DNA of 64,000 nucleotides from Diphasiastrum complanatum (GCA_029204225.1 CM055098.1:49662277-49726276), one strand, 5' to 3'; positions 10,510-21,158 are shown, counted from the first letter of the stretch. Translations and numbers: made by a program. The notes: generated by a model not told the origin, from the sequence alone.

Positions 10510-10894
10510 GTGCTGCCCACAGTGTAAGCACGAGTGCGTCCACAGTCGAGGTGGTCGGCAGAACGGGGGACTTGATGAGTCAAAGTGCTGCCCTCGAGGT
10601 GTAAGCATGGTCAGTTCTCGTGATTCGGGCTTGGTGCTGTCTGCACGTAGGAGGATGAGGCAAAGTGCTGCTTAGGTAGGTGAAAGCACGATCTGTACCT
10701 TGTGGGGTGCGGGGTGACATATTCGAACTGTACGGGTTAACCATTGATATAGAGATGCTGTTCGAATTCGGGTGTAAAGCACGGGTGGTTAGCTGCCGGT
10801 GCCGGATAGCTGCCGATCGTTTAACTATAAGGGCTATCGACCAAAAAGTGGTGGGGCGTGACTGAGGCAATGTGCTGCTTAATGGTGAAAGCAC
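10510..10894 (+). repeat. Four hairpin-type repeats downstream of the primer site
   Basis: Motif GTGCTGC...AAGCAC at 10510-10531, 10585-10608, 10665-10689 and 10872-10894. In each, GTGCT can pair with AGCAC (AGCAT in the second), leaving a loop of about 12-15 bases. The loop sequences differ while the arms are kept. Confidence 0.6.
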
Positions 10895-11816
10895 AGATAG
10901 TTGGAGGGGTGTCCTATGTGGGCTGATTCTGTGATCGATTTGTATGGGTGCGGCCAGGCAAAGGTCCGTTGGCAGGACCATCTCAAAGGGGGACCTTGTC
11001 TTTGTTACTTGTTAGTAAACCTTCATGAGTGTCTTACTTGTATGTATTTGTGGTGAGTCTTAGTACTCGTGCTTTGCCTAGTTTGCATGATTGCTTGTGA
11101 TACAAGGAGCTGATGGCTCGAGAAGGAACCTTTCTTTTGAAGGCTGATACCATCAAACAAAGAGAACTACAGAATCTGTGGGGCGGATTTGCAGTTCAAG
11201 TACTCGCACGTGAACGGCAACGAAACGACTCAATGTTTGCAAAGGATGGATGGCTAGCCTGTTTCTTGGGTTAGTTTCATTTGCGACAATGCCCACCAGA
11301 CGCAAGCAGAAAGTCAAAAGTTGGAAAGGGCAATTTCAGGGGAGATCTTCTATGGAGCAGTTGGTCTTCATTTTGGGACGGCCACCTTCGGAACTGAAAC
11401 TCACTGAGCATGGGTGATATCCAATATCAATTGGGTTTTTCCTCAATGGGGAAAGACTAGGATCCTCTTCAAAAGATTGGCAACAAGTTGGATCGAGCCA
11501 TAATCCTAGCAGATGGAAAGCAAAGTGTTGGAAAGGCTTTTTATCCAAAGAACTCTACTCTAAGTCCGATCAGCTGATTTTATAAGTGGAGGGGAACTAT
11601 CACACACACCTCTCTCTTGGGGCAAATTTTGAAAGAAAGTTGATCAAAACGGGGGCAAATTTAAGGTGACCTAGTCATACTCACACGAGGAGACTGGCGA
11701 ACTTTGGATCTAATAAGTTGACAAGTTTTTGTTGTGGAAAGGAAAGCTTGTTATAGGCTTTCTCTGGACCAGCAATGATGAGAAAACATATGAGTACGCT
11801 GGCTTGTGTTACGTGT

Positions 11817-12180
11817 AAGGTAGCTGATCAATGAAGGAACTGTGAAAGTTGAGTTTTGCATGAGAGACTTGGTATTTCGAACGGACGCTAAGGGACAGTT
11901 CGCGTTGAGATCGGACTAGTGCAAACTCTGGGTGCATGTGTCTGATTCAAAGAGAGCTACTTGAAGCCAAGCTGGATGTACACTTCTTGTTTTGACTGTG
12001 AGGCAACTGACCAGTGATGGAATTGTGAAAGTCAAGTTTTGTGCGACGGACATGGTGCTTCAAACAAACGCGAAGAGATAGTTTGGATGCGGATCAAACT
12101 GGTGCGACCCTTTGGCTTTCCACAAGGTCAATGGTTACATTTTGGGCTGATTCAAAAGAGCTACTTCAAGCTAAGTGAGA
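11817..12180 (+). repeat. Imperfect direct duplication of about 180 bp
   Basis: The unit starting near 11817 (AGCTGATCAATGAAGGAACT, then GAAAGTTGAGTTTTGC, GATTCAAAGAGAGCTACTT) recurs from about 12000 (AACTGACCAGTGATGGAATT, GAAAGTCAAGTTTTGT, GATTCAAAAGAGCTACTT). Both copies lie in the non-coding interior of the LARD-like element. Confidence 0.7.
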
Positions 12181-12745
12181 GGTGCATTGCGGAGTACTCA
12201 ATCTTTGCCTACCTTAAAGAGCCAAGATTGAAAAGTATCAAGATAAGGCTAGGACAAGGAGAGAAATCAAGGTGCAGAAGCAAGAAGGCACGGAGTGCAC
12301 CATAAAGTGGGCAATCAAACAATAAATCCTTTGGCTTAGAGAGCCTTGATACCTGTGCGGAACTGATCAAGTCTGGAGCTCAGGGAGCTCAACACAATGT
12401 GCATCAAGGACAAATCAGGAGCTCAAAGGAGTTCCAAAGTCGAAAGTCAGAAGCGACAGGGGCGAACATTTCAAAGAAAGGCCTCTGTCACCAGTTAATA
12501 AGGTTCTTGGGTTTTACGAAAGCGATATCAAATCTACGCTTTTCCCAGACAAAGATATATTTTCAAGTTATGTAATTTTTCAGTACAAAGAGTTGAGCCT
12601 CCGACTTGTGGTTGTGCCAGCTTCAATGTTAATAAAAAGTGGCCAGTAAATTGAGTACTATGCCAAGTAGCTTAGATGTATAGTTATTTTAATTGGGAGA
12701 CACCTTCACTTTAATCTGACATCTGATGAGGACATCAGATTTTAT

Positions 12746-12759
12746 AAAGGTGGGGTGGA
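12746..12759 (+). other. Polypurine tract of the LARD-like element
   Basis: AAAGGTGGGGTGGA directly precedes the right LTR. A similar stretch, TTTATAAGTGGAGGGGAAC, occurs near 11579 and might be a second, central purine tract. Confidence 0.8.
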
Positions 12760-13959
12760 TGTTGTAAAGCTATCTTTACAAGCTTTACTTCCGATGCCAA
12801 CTATGTCCCAGGCGCCAGCAACGCCCCTGCTGCTCCCGGCACCAATGGCGTCGGCGCCACTGTGACCAGAATCCAGCCGGCGCCAAGTTCCTATGGCTGA
12901 AAATCTTTGATCGGTTCTAGCGAAGTCCAGAGAGCTCAGATCAATGTGCAATCACCTCACACGATCTAGGCATGATTAAAGGAAGCCTGGGGATCAGTAA
13001 AATCTAGAGAGAGAAAATGACTTTCTAGAAAGAGAAAATCCTAGAGAGAGAAAAACGTGCTTTACCAGCTTGGGTAGAGTGCTTGGTATGAGGGGGGTGC
13101 TAAATCACACCAATACTATAGGGGAGTGCGCGTTGCGACTCAGGGCGAGCTCCAACCAAGTCTCAGCCTCCCTTGCTGGAATGTTGTCATGGCTCTCGCC
13201 TTGGCATGCTAGCACCCCGAAGACTAGGGTCGGTCACACACTTGAAATGTAACCTTCTCATATTTATCAATAAAGTGGGATTTTTCTCAAACTGACTCTA
13301 ATTACCTTTTGGGTTTCAGTGTTCGATAAAAGCGCCAGTTGTAAGGCTGCTTTCAAAATTTTTAAGAGGGTCGTATCCTGGGATGCCAGCGGTATGCCGT
13401 TGGGACCATTCGGTCCGTGGCGCCAGCGGTATGCTGTCGGGACCATTTGTTCCAGGAACTGGTTGTCTCCATATCTGTCGCGGCTTGTGGTTCTGAGTGT
13501 TTCTTGCATGAACATGAATGGATTAACCTCTTGGGGAACGGGCTCTAACTTGTCGGCTGAGTTGGATGGCTTGCTTGGGTGGAAGTTACCTGTTTATGGC
13601 TGTTCGGTCTGGCGTGGCGCCAGGTTGGCTATCAGCGCTCGTGACGAAGCTTTCAGTTGGTTAAGTTTGATGAAAGCTTGCTTGGAATGGATGTTACTCG
13701 TTTGTAATGAAGCTTCGACTTGGTCAGTTTGATGTATGTCGGGCGGCTTGCTCGGAGGGAAGTCACCCACATTGGGACCCCCGATCTGGCATGGCGCCAG
13801 GTTGGATCTCAATGTTGGTTTGCGGAACTTCAAGTTGGTTAAGTCTAATCGTTGTTGGCGAGTTGGCTGCTTGTATGTCAAGTGGGTTTGGATGGCAAGA
13901 GTTGAAGGCTGGGAAGCTAAGTCGTGGTTCCCGGCTCCCTTTGGGATGCCTGCGCTACA
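12760..13959 (+). repeat. Right LTR of the LARD-like element
   Basis: 1200 bp, matches 9202-10425 almost throughout, with AATAAA at 13269-13274. It is followed at once by the target duplication CCTCG. Confidence 0.92.
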
Positions 13960-14016
13960 CCTCGGCTAAGGCTGTCAAAGGAGCAATGTCCACAAACTAA
14001 GGCAGAGAAGGAGGCA
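13960..14016 (+). pseudogene. Ty1/copia RT relic, copy 2 (right part)
   Basis: LSKEQCPQTKAEKEAIKQ is the copia RT segment that follows the LGIQI region, continuing the relic interrupted at 9201. It is lost after about 14016, where unrelated sequence begins. Confidence 0.65.
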
Positions 14017-14900
14017 ATAAAGCAGTATTCAGTTACCGGTGAGCATAAGCAGCGCGAGAGAGTGAGTGCAAAAATTGCTTCAGTCGATAATCATTTATCT
14101 GTATATCAATTACTTAGCAACTTAGTAGCTTAACTAGAATACGTCTATTGAGCATGTTAGATCTGCGGACGCTATACATTGGTGATTACATGTCAATGTT
14201 CAGTGCATTGAAAATCATCAAATCTATTTACTTAATTTATTGTGGCCGTTATGCATTAAATGGTCGTCCTTTCCAATTGTCAATGTATGTACAAGTTAGA
14301 GGTGCATGTTAAGGAAGAGAGATAGTTCTAGTAGTAGCTAGTTCAATTCGTGAGAAGAGAATACCTCTCTCACGCCGATGCGCTAATCTGGAAAACAGAC
14401 AACGCTTAAAAGAAATCTCTGATGTATACTCGATTTTAATAATACTGATGAGTTACGATTTTTCTACTCAATGTATGCCATCTTTGAATGCTTTGTATTG
14501 TTTACTTAATTCAATGGTAGATATACTTCCATTGTCATCTGACATTATCTACTATTCATAATTTAGCATCATAATTAGCAGTAGCTATTTGTAGCTCGGA
14601 GCATCTCTGATTTAGAAATGAAGCAGTAGCTTTGTCCGACAGATCGGCTCCATCGGAGCTCATTTTGGTGAATCTCGACCAGCTCCGACTCTGAAGTGAT
14701 CGAAGTCTCTGACGTCCTCAACTTCTCGGATCTACAACAACTGCATGTCTGGAGAACCGAAGAGCAAGGATTCATCACCAACAGTGGGATCAGAGCTAGT
14801 GACGTCGGCGATTCATTCCCAAAAGTGGTATCAGAGTGTTTGACGTACTCTATATTGAAGAAACACCCACACGGACATGACGACTACCTCAAGTAGGAAG
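14017..14900. other. Copia LTR/leader-like DNA with a primer-site match
   Basis: No gene. TGGTATCAGAG at 14826-14836 and the near match GGGATCAGAGC near 14790 look like copia primer sites. The stretch 14170-14285 (TACATTG, CATGTCA, CTACTTAATTTA-like words in the same order) resembles 57165-57270, so both are probably remnants of the same LTR family. Ends were not defined. Confidence 0.4.
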
Positions 14901-14920
14901 AGGAAGCAGACTGTCCCTAA

Positions 14921-15421
14921 ATAATCTGAATCCCCTCCGGTTGCCTCATGTAGATCTCGTCCTCCAAATAGCCATTGAGGAAAGCATTTGTAAAATCAAG
15001 TTGGAATAGCTCCCAATTGAAGGTAGATGCAAGAATTATAATCAATCTAATAGTAAAAAGGTTAGCCATAGGAGCAAAAGTTTCATCATAATAATGCCTT
15101 TGGTTTGTAAAAACCCTTTTGCTACAAGCCTAGATTTATGCTTAATTATTGATCCATCTTGGTAATGGATATACCCACCTTCAATCTATATACCCACCTG
15201 CAATCAAGTGGTTTCTTCCCTTGAGGAAGATTCATAAGATCCCAAGTACAATTCTTCATGAGAGCATCATACTCTACTTGCATAGCATCCATCCAACTCT
15301 TTGATTTATAACAATCTTCATAGCAAGTTGGTTCATCTAACATTGAGGTAAGAAAAGTGTAAGAGGTGAAAGATGATGTGCCTTCTCTTTGATCACCTTT
15401 GCCATCATAAGTGAGCCTCAA
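14921..15421 (-). pseudogene. Ty1/copia RT relic, minus strand
   Basis: From 15421 down: RLTYDGKG, then DEPTCYEDCYKSKSWMDAMQ, NCTWDLMNLPQGKKPLDCRW and VYRLKV, the linker and start of copia RT. After a small duplication and a frame change near 15170 it continues YYDETFAPMANLFTIRLIII and QLDFTNAFLNGYLEDEIYM. It stops before the catalytic YVDD. The sequence is distinct from the family of the plus-strand RT relics. Confidence 0.8.
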
Positions 15422-15494
15422 TGGCTCAATCTTGCTTTGGTGTGAAGCATCCTACACTCTTCAGCCACTGATACACTATGAAGTAAAGGAAGCA

Positions 15495-16130
15495 TTCTTT
15501 GAGGGCATTTGAGGGCACTTGCTGTCCTTTAAGGCTATTTGGACCACAATGGACCACAAATGGATCGCAAAGGAGGCAGTTACGGTCTGTTTGCGGCCCT
15601 TTGAGGGCATTTGAGGGCATCTGGGGGCCTTTTGGACCGCAATGGACCGCAAACAGACCGCATAGGAGACATTTGCGATCTGTTTGCAGCCCTTCGAGAT
15701 CATTTGAGGGCACTTGCGGGCCTTTAAGGCTATTTGGATCACAATGGGACCACAAAGGACATAGTTGCGGTCTATTTGCGGTCCTTTAAGGGCATTTGAG
15801 AGAAGTTGTGGCCCTTTAAGGCTATTTGCACCACAATGGACCGCAAAGGAAGCAGATGTGGTGTCTTTGTGGCCCTTTGAGGGCATTTGAGGGCACTTGG
15901 GGGTCTTTAAGACAATTTGGACGGCAATGGACCACAAACGGACCGCAAAGGAGGCAGTTGAGAATTTTTTGCGGCTCTTTGAGGGCATTTGAGGGCACTT
16001 GCAACCCTTTAAGGCCATTTGAGAGCATATTGACCACAATGGACCGCAAACAGACCACAAAGGAGGCACTTGTGATTTGTTTGCAGCCCTTTGAGGGCAC
16101 TTGCGGCCCTCTAAGGCTATTTGCTCAGAT
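15495..16130. repeat. Tandem array of about seven ~91-112-bp units
   Basis: The core GAGGGCATTTGAGGGCACTT (with variants) recurs at 15501, 15602, 15696, 15788, 15879, 15981 and 16093. Each core is followed by GGCCCTTTAAGGCTATTTGG, a block of ACCACAATGGACCGCAAA type, and GGAGGCAGTTG. The units happen to lack stops in several frames, giving open stretches of 197 codons (15476-16069, minus) and about 100 codons in others. These are repeats of the unit, not a credible protein. Confidence 0.85.
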
Positions 16131-17302
16131 GCTAAATGGTCTTCTCTTTGGAGGATGATTTACACTTTGAAGAATACCAATTCTTTTATCTTAATGATTC
16201 TTCTGTGGAGAGTGCGCGCTCGGTATGGATGGCTCTTACTCATCTAACAACCGTCCATTCAACACAACTTGGCTTAAAATGTCCATCTTCATGAAGCTGA
16301 GGGATAGTACAAACATTCTAGAAACTGGCTTGGCGAATCTAGAGTGGAATCATCTTCTGGATGATATACAAAGAGAGACGTTTTGTAGAGCATATAGAGT
16401 GATATCTTTCTAAATGCCAGGAAAATATGAGACGGTATGTTTATAGCATTTGTTCCAAAAGTCTAAAGGCTGAGCATATCATTCAATATGACAGAATAAG
16501 ATAAAGCATCTCATGGTGGCAAATGTTTTCAAACATATATGCTATCACATAATCGTTGTCCAACAATGATTGTTTGTGGTGAATTTAATCTTTCAAGCAC
16601 ATGCATGTGTCAATGGAGCAGTAAACTGCGAATGATGGTGCGCTGTCAACGCTGGGACAACGAACAATCTCTTTACAAAAATTATTTTACTTACTTTGCA
16701 TAACTAACACATCCCTCCTTCACACATATTTTGTTGATGAAATCATGGGACAAGATATGCGCCCATGTTATTGACACACACACACACACGTAGTCTATAG
16801 ATACGCGCGATTCTTTTCCGCGAAAGAAAATGCCAGACTGCCACCTTATCTGAACCAAACAAAGCGTGGTCCGCCTCCACAGATCAAGGCCCAACGCTGC
16901 TGCAGCCGATGAGAGAGAGAGAGAGAGAGATATGAGGTGCATTCAGCCGCTGTGTGTGTGTATCATGAGCCGATGTGTGTGTATCAGATGTACTACAACA
17001 CCTTCTCTGTGAGTGTGCCGCCTTCTCTGTGTATCAGCCGCTGAGCTGATGAACCGATGCAATCCGCTGATGTGAAATGAAAACACGTTGGCAAGGAACC
17101 GATGAGCCGATGCAGAGGAGCCGATGAGAGGAGTTGAGCGGATGCCTTCTTCAGGTGCACGAGAGAGAGATCGGGAGCCGGTGCAGGTGCACGCAAAGGA
17201 GAGAGCATCCATAGAGAGCGTAGGCGCGCGATAGAAAGATACTCGCGCGCGCGCGAGAGAGAGCGCTACATCCGAAAAGCGAACTTTGGAGCCAAAAAAA
17301 AG
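16131..17302. other. Spacer with short microsatellites
   Basis: No recognised gene. It contains a short CA run near 16775-16788, a GA run near 16913-16930 and a CG/GA-rich stretch near 17215-17265. A 62-codon frame at 16225-16413 (KMSIFMKLRDSTNILETG) looks mildly protein-like but has no identified family. Confidence 0.5.
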
Positions 17303-17517
17303 GCGTGACACGTAGGGGAGTAAACCGGGTTACAACAACGTGAACTCTCTCTCTCGGCCTAGCGTGACATAGGGTCCAAGCAAAGCATGACATATAGGGG
17401 AGTAGACCAGGTTACAATAAGACCAGGTTACAATAGCCTGATCTCTTTCTCTAGTGAGGGGGTGACATAGGTTTTAGGCGTGACATATAGGGGAGTAGAC
17501 CAGTTTACAGCAACGTG
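17303..17517. repeat. Three-copy direct repeat of about 82-93 bp spacing
   Basis: GCGTGACACGTAGGGGAGTA (17303), GCATGACATATAGGGGAGTA (17385) and GCGTGACATATAGGGGAGTA (17478), each followed by GACC(A/G)GG/TTTACA. Two partial GTGACATAGG copies lie between them. Confidence 0.75.
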
Positions 17518-18201
17518 TGAAGTCTCTCTCTCTCTCTCTCAAATATCTTCACAATATAGGATATATATGCCAAATGGAATATTTTTCTAAAAACTTCTAG
17601 GATAGGCACTTTTGGATTTGGAGAACTCATATTGAGCCCCCCTTCCTAGATGTACAGACAATCATTAATTTGGAGCACATTCACAAATTCAACCTCTAAG
17701 TGCATGTGTTTGCTACAACCAAACATTCAAGTGGATGGACATCTTGGGTTCTCTCCGGGGATGTGCGTGGTGCATGTGGCGATGCTTAGAAACAAATTGG
17801 TCATGAATCCCATGGAGGAGATAGCTTCTCATATTTGACCTAAATTACTTCATGCCTCTAGAGATAGCCTCATGATTTCATGTAGGTTGTAGGTTGAAAA
17901 AGTCAACTCAATATGTTTGGTTCACATTAGCTTTCTTTAGGAGGAAGCTTGAGATTTAAGGAGAACATGCAATCTTTCAAATTGAAGGACTTTTTTGATT
18001 AATACCTTCTTATCACGTCACGTTTCAAAGGTGTCTCTGTATCTAAAAGTGTAAAAAAATTGCTTAAAAATAATGTTGTTGTATTTAAGGAAATCTCAAA
18101 ATATTAACCTTGCTACGCATGTGACAAATTTGAGTTTTCAAGTTTTGCCTTTTTTTGTTTAGGTTGGGTTTCAATTGAAATTGTCTTGAATTTTCAGTTG
18201 T
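17518..18201. other. Spacer with no recognisable gene
   Basis: AT-rich, with a TC run at 17523-17540. The frame 17650-17838 has no recognised motif. Confidence 0.5.
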
Positions 18202-18245
18202 GAAGGGCATATTTGTCTGTTTTGTGCTCATGTAGCAGAAGCCGC

Positions 18246-18319
<74 letters not shown>

Positions 18320-18345
18320 TTGTCTGTTTTGTGCCCATATAGCGG

Positions 18346-18384
<39 letters not shown>
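18202..18384. repeat. Duplicated unit, each copy ending in a GA microsatellite
   Basis: ATATTTGTCTGTTTTGTGCT at 18209 and ATATTTGTCTGTTTTGTGCC at 18316 each lead, within about 25 bp, into a GA run (18248-18315 and 18348-18384). The two long frames across it encode only Arg-Glu or Ser-Leu repeats and are not genes. Confidence 0.85.
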
Positions 18385-18387
<3 letters not shown>

Positions 18388-19306
18388 TAAAAGAATTTTA
18401 TTGGCTAAGTTTAATGTAGCTTTTTATTAGCATTGTCAACAAAATTTTATTGATGGACATGTGCACTTTAGTTTATCTTATAATAGGAGTTGTTTTAGCC
18501 ACAGTTAACTAATTATACATAAATATATATATTAGTTGCTTGTGCACGATGACGGGCAATGGGCACTTACCCACAAAAAGTGTTTATATATTTTTGAGGC
18601 TATGTTTTTTTAACATTTTTTAAAAACTTATTAATTAGGTTTTCCTTTTGCAAATGGGTGACATTTTTTACTGACAAAGCGTGACATTTTTGTCGGCAAA
18701 AACGTGATATTTCTTACAGCACCTCACACATTCTCTCTCTAGAATAATTTTATACTATATAAATTGGTTGTGTTATTCTCTTTCACAAGATGTGTAGTGT
18801 GACTTTCTAAAAGAAAAGAGACAAAAACTAGGGCTAATGTGAAATTAGGGTTTAATGGAGTAAACTAGAATTTCAAAATGAAAAGCATGAAAAGGGTTTA
18901 TGTGAACTTAGGGTTGTGGGAGGAGAAGACATAGCGAGCCTTACATGCGTATTGGAGACTCATGATATTCCCATCCTACAATCTATACCCGTTCCCATAC
19001 TACAATCTATATCCGTTCCTACGTAAGTGGGCCATATGTAACAGGCCAATCCGGCTTAGGAAAGAAATTGTCGCTTTATCATTTACCTTGAAAAACAGCA
19101 GTTGCGTGTGTGTAAGTTGTACAAGAAAGAAATCTTTTGAGTGGACGTGTATGTACAGCGTAGTGGGTTGGTTTTTTGAGGTGAGCGCCAAGAAGAAGCA
19201 GAATCTTGCAGAGACCTCACTACATCCGAATTTTCTTGTCCGTTATTGCATTCGATAGACGTACGATTCTAGCCATCGTTCCGCTTCTGTCAGTATCCAT
19301 CACTGA
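18385..19306. other. Upstream spacer of the LRR gene
   Basis: AT-rich. TATATAAAT-like sequence at about 18754-18762 is a TATA candidate but lies some 880 bp before the LRR start codon. The 98-codon frame at 18962-19258 has no recognisable domain. Confidence 0.4.
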
Positions 19307-19510
19307 AGTATACAGTGTGGAGTCAGTCATGTTGGTGATCTTACTACAACATGGGGAAAGCCGAGATGGGTTTTGATTAAGTATTCATGCAATGACTTCT
19401 GGAAGATTGACGTATTACAGCTAGAATCGTTTGTTGTTTGTGATGACGATCAGATAAAGCGGCTTCAACCTACTCCACCTCCCGCGCCTTCGCCAGCTCT
19501 GAAAGTGTGA
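19307..19510 (+). other. Exon-like frame of unknown function
   Basis: An open stretch without ATG encodes about 67 residues, including DLTTTWGKPRWVLIKYSCND, FWKIDVLQLESFVVCDDDQI and a Pro-rich end (LQPTPPPAPSPALKV) before TGA at 19508-19510. The balanced composition, four Trp/Cys-rich positions and natural Pro-rich tail look more coding-like than its neighbours. I do not recognise it. It may be a terminal exon of a lost gene or a transposon fragment, and it lies 127 bp upstream of the LRR gene on the same strand. Confidence 0.3.
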
Positions 19511-19636
19511 GAATTGATTAGGCTTCAAATATAAGACAAGCTTTTGCGTTATGAAATTACAATGCATCCTCAGCTTCGAGGTAATTTTGCTTGAGGAAAT
19601 TACTATTAAAAGATTGCATGAAGTGGGTTATCTGCC

Positions 19637-20839
19637 ATGAATTCTATACTGAGTTTTGCAGCTCTGGCTCTTTTTTATTTCCAAATAGTCACGATCTTCC
19701 CAAAGCATGCAGTGGCTCAGCTGTATCAACCAGAAATAAACGCGCTGCAGGACATGCGAAATAATCTGGATGACTTACCAGGATCTACCTTTTTCTCATC
19801 TTGGGTCTTCTCCTCCGACCCTTGCACGAACTTCAGCGGTGTAGTATGTATCTCAATTAATGGTGTAAATCATGTGTCAGTTCTTAGTCTTGGTACCATA
19901 AATGCAGGTTCTGCAGGATTGACAGGAGTTCTTAGCCCTTCCGTGGGCAATCTCAGCTTCCTTAGGATCCTGACGATCGTGCCAGGAGATTTGCAAGGCA
20001 GCATACCGGACAGTGTTGGCCGGCTATCTCTGCTAGAGTTCTTAGGATTACCTGAAAACAAGCTTTCCGGAAACATTCCTGACAGCTTACAAAATCTGCA
20101 TTCCCTTCGCGATCTGGTGCTGAAAAACAATCAGCTGTCAGGATCCGTTCCCACTGGATTGTGCATCCTCCCAAGCTTGAATACGCTCGACTTGTCTGGC
20201 AACGGTCTCAGTGGCACCATCCCCAGCTTTTCTGCTCCACTTTCTTTTCTTGATCTTCAAAGGAACTTTCTCACTGGAACTCTACCACCGCTGCCGGCCT
20301 CACTGATCTCCCTTTCTCTCTCGAAGAACAATCTGAACGGTCCACTGGATCAACTGGCATCACTGCAGATTCTTCAGTTCTTGGATTTGAGTTTCAACCA
20401 ATTTTCTGGTACAATTCCTGCAGCTATTTTCAACTCAAGGTTAACAAATTTGATGCTGCAAAGAAATCAGCTCAGCGGTTATGTCCTTCCTGCGGAGCCT
20501 GTAAGCATTGCAAACATAGATCTAAGCTACAACTATCTTTCAGGAAATCTTTCATCATCACTCGCATCCGCCCAAAATATATACCTGAATAACAACAAAT
20601 TTAGTGGATCACTGCCACAAGCTTTCGTTGCTAGTATATTAGATGGAACTTTGAAAAGCCTGTATCTGCAGCACAACTACCTTGTAACTTCGAACATTGA
20701 TCCTGCTACATCTTTGCCTGTATCTTCTATTTTTTGCATTAGATACAATTGCATGATTCCTCCAGCACAGTCCTCCTGTCCTTCTAATGCGGGCAAGCAA
20801 GCTACAAGGCCAGCTAGTCAATGTCAAGAGGAATTATAG
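19637..20839 (+). CDS. Secreted leucine-rich-repeat protein (intronless)
   Basis: 400 codons, uninterrupted. Residues 1-27 form a signal peptide with a Phe/Leu-rich core. Residues 28-71 are an LRR N-terminal cap (QPEINALQDMRNNLDDLPGS, then SSWVFSSDPC with Cys63 and Cys71). About ten plant-type LRRs follow (LxxLxLxxNxLSGxIPxxL, for example LEFLGLPENKLSGNIPDSL and LNTLDLSGNGLSGTIPSF) to residue ~350. A C-terminal Cys cap has Cys367, 372, 381 and 396 and the block YNCMIPPAQSSCPSNAGKQA. There is no transmembrane segment or kinase domain, so the product should be an apoplastic LRR protein. The layout and both caps closely resemble Arabidopsis single-exon LRR proteins of the At1g03440/At4g03010 type (from memory); their function is not settled to my knowledge. 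N-glycosylation sites include NFS (65) and NLS (105). The first ATG after a stop-rich leader gives the signal peptide, supporting this start. Confidence 0.93.
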   Translation: MNSILSFAALALFYFQIVTIFPKHAVAQLYQPEINALQDMRNNLDDLPGSTFFSSWVFSSDPCTNFSGVVCISINGVNHVSVLSLGTINAGSAGLTGVLSPSVGNLSFLRILTIVPGDLQGSIPDSVGRLSLLEFLGLPENKLSGNIPDSLQNLHSLRDLVLKNNQLSGSVPTGLCILPSLNTLDLSGNGLSGTIPSFSAPLSFLDLQRNFLTGTLPPLPASLISLSLSKNNLNGPLDQLASLQILQFLDLSFNQFSGTIPAAIFNSRLTNLMLQRNQLSGYVLPAEPVSIANIDLSYNYLSGNLSSSLASAQNIYLNNNKFSGSLPQAFVASILDGTLKSLYLQHNYLVTSNIDPATSLPVSSIFCIRYNCMIPPAQSSCPSNAGKQATRPASQCQEEL

Positions 20840-21158
20840 CCCCCACAAATTTGAATTGCATGAGATACGTTACTCGCGGCATGCATAGATTGATAGTCTC
20901 GTTTGCAAGGTTTCTTTCAACTGAGAAAAAGGCATCTTCCATTAATATTCGTGACCACTAGTGAAACTTACAGCTTATTGTAAACAAAATGCATAGTGAA
21001 GTAGCCTTTTTCAAGACAGATTGTAATCGAAATGTGACAAGAGATGTTATGGCATTATTCCCCTCTCCTCAAGTTATGAGGTTTGATTGAAATTGTGAGA
21101 ATGGTTAGGGACACATCAATATTCAAGAAAGAATGTACCACATTGAATTCACTCATGC

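Larger units (their letters stand above)
9202..13959 (+). mobile_element. Complete non-coding LTR retroelement (LARD-like)
   Basis: Two long direct repeats (9202-10425 and 12760-13959) begin TGTTGTAAAG and end GCTACA. They enclose 2334 bp with a tRNA-Met-type primer site at 10428 and a purine tract just before the right LTR. The 5-bp duplication CCTCG is present on both sides (9197-9201 and 13960-13964). No gag, protease, RT, RNase H or integrase motif was found in the interior in any frame, so it must rely on another element's enzymes. LTRs of about 1.2 kb with a non-coding interior fit the LARD class. It is inserted into a copia RT relic. Left and right LTRs differ by scattered substitutions and a ~20-bp indel near 9810/13365, so it is not very recent. 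Confidence 0.92.

Noticed and set aside
9851-10675. Several 60-140-codon frames inside the LARD LTRs and interior
   Set aside because: They occur on both strands, are not preserved in length between the two LTRs, and match no retroelement protein.
15476-16069. 197-codon minus-strand frame that could be called a repeat protein
   Set aside because: It is the tandem array read through; other frames of the same DNA are also open and none has a start, domain or codon bias that stands out.
18962-19258. 98-codon frame upstream of the LRR gene as a separate gene
   Set aside because: Starts with near-duplicated low-complexity Tyr/Pro/Phe codons and shows no motif; likely chance.
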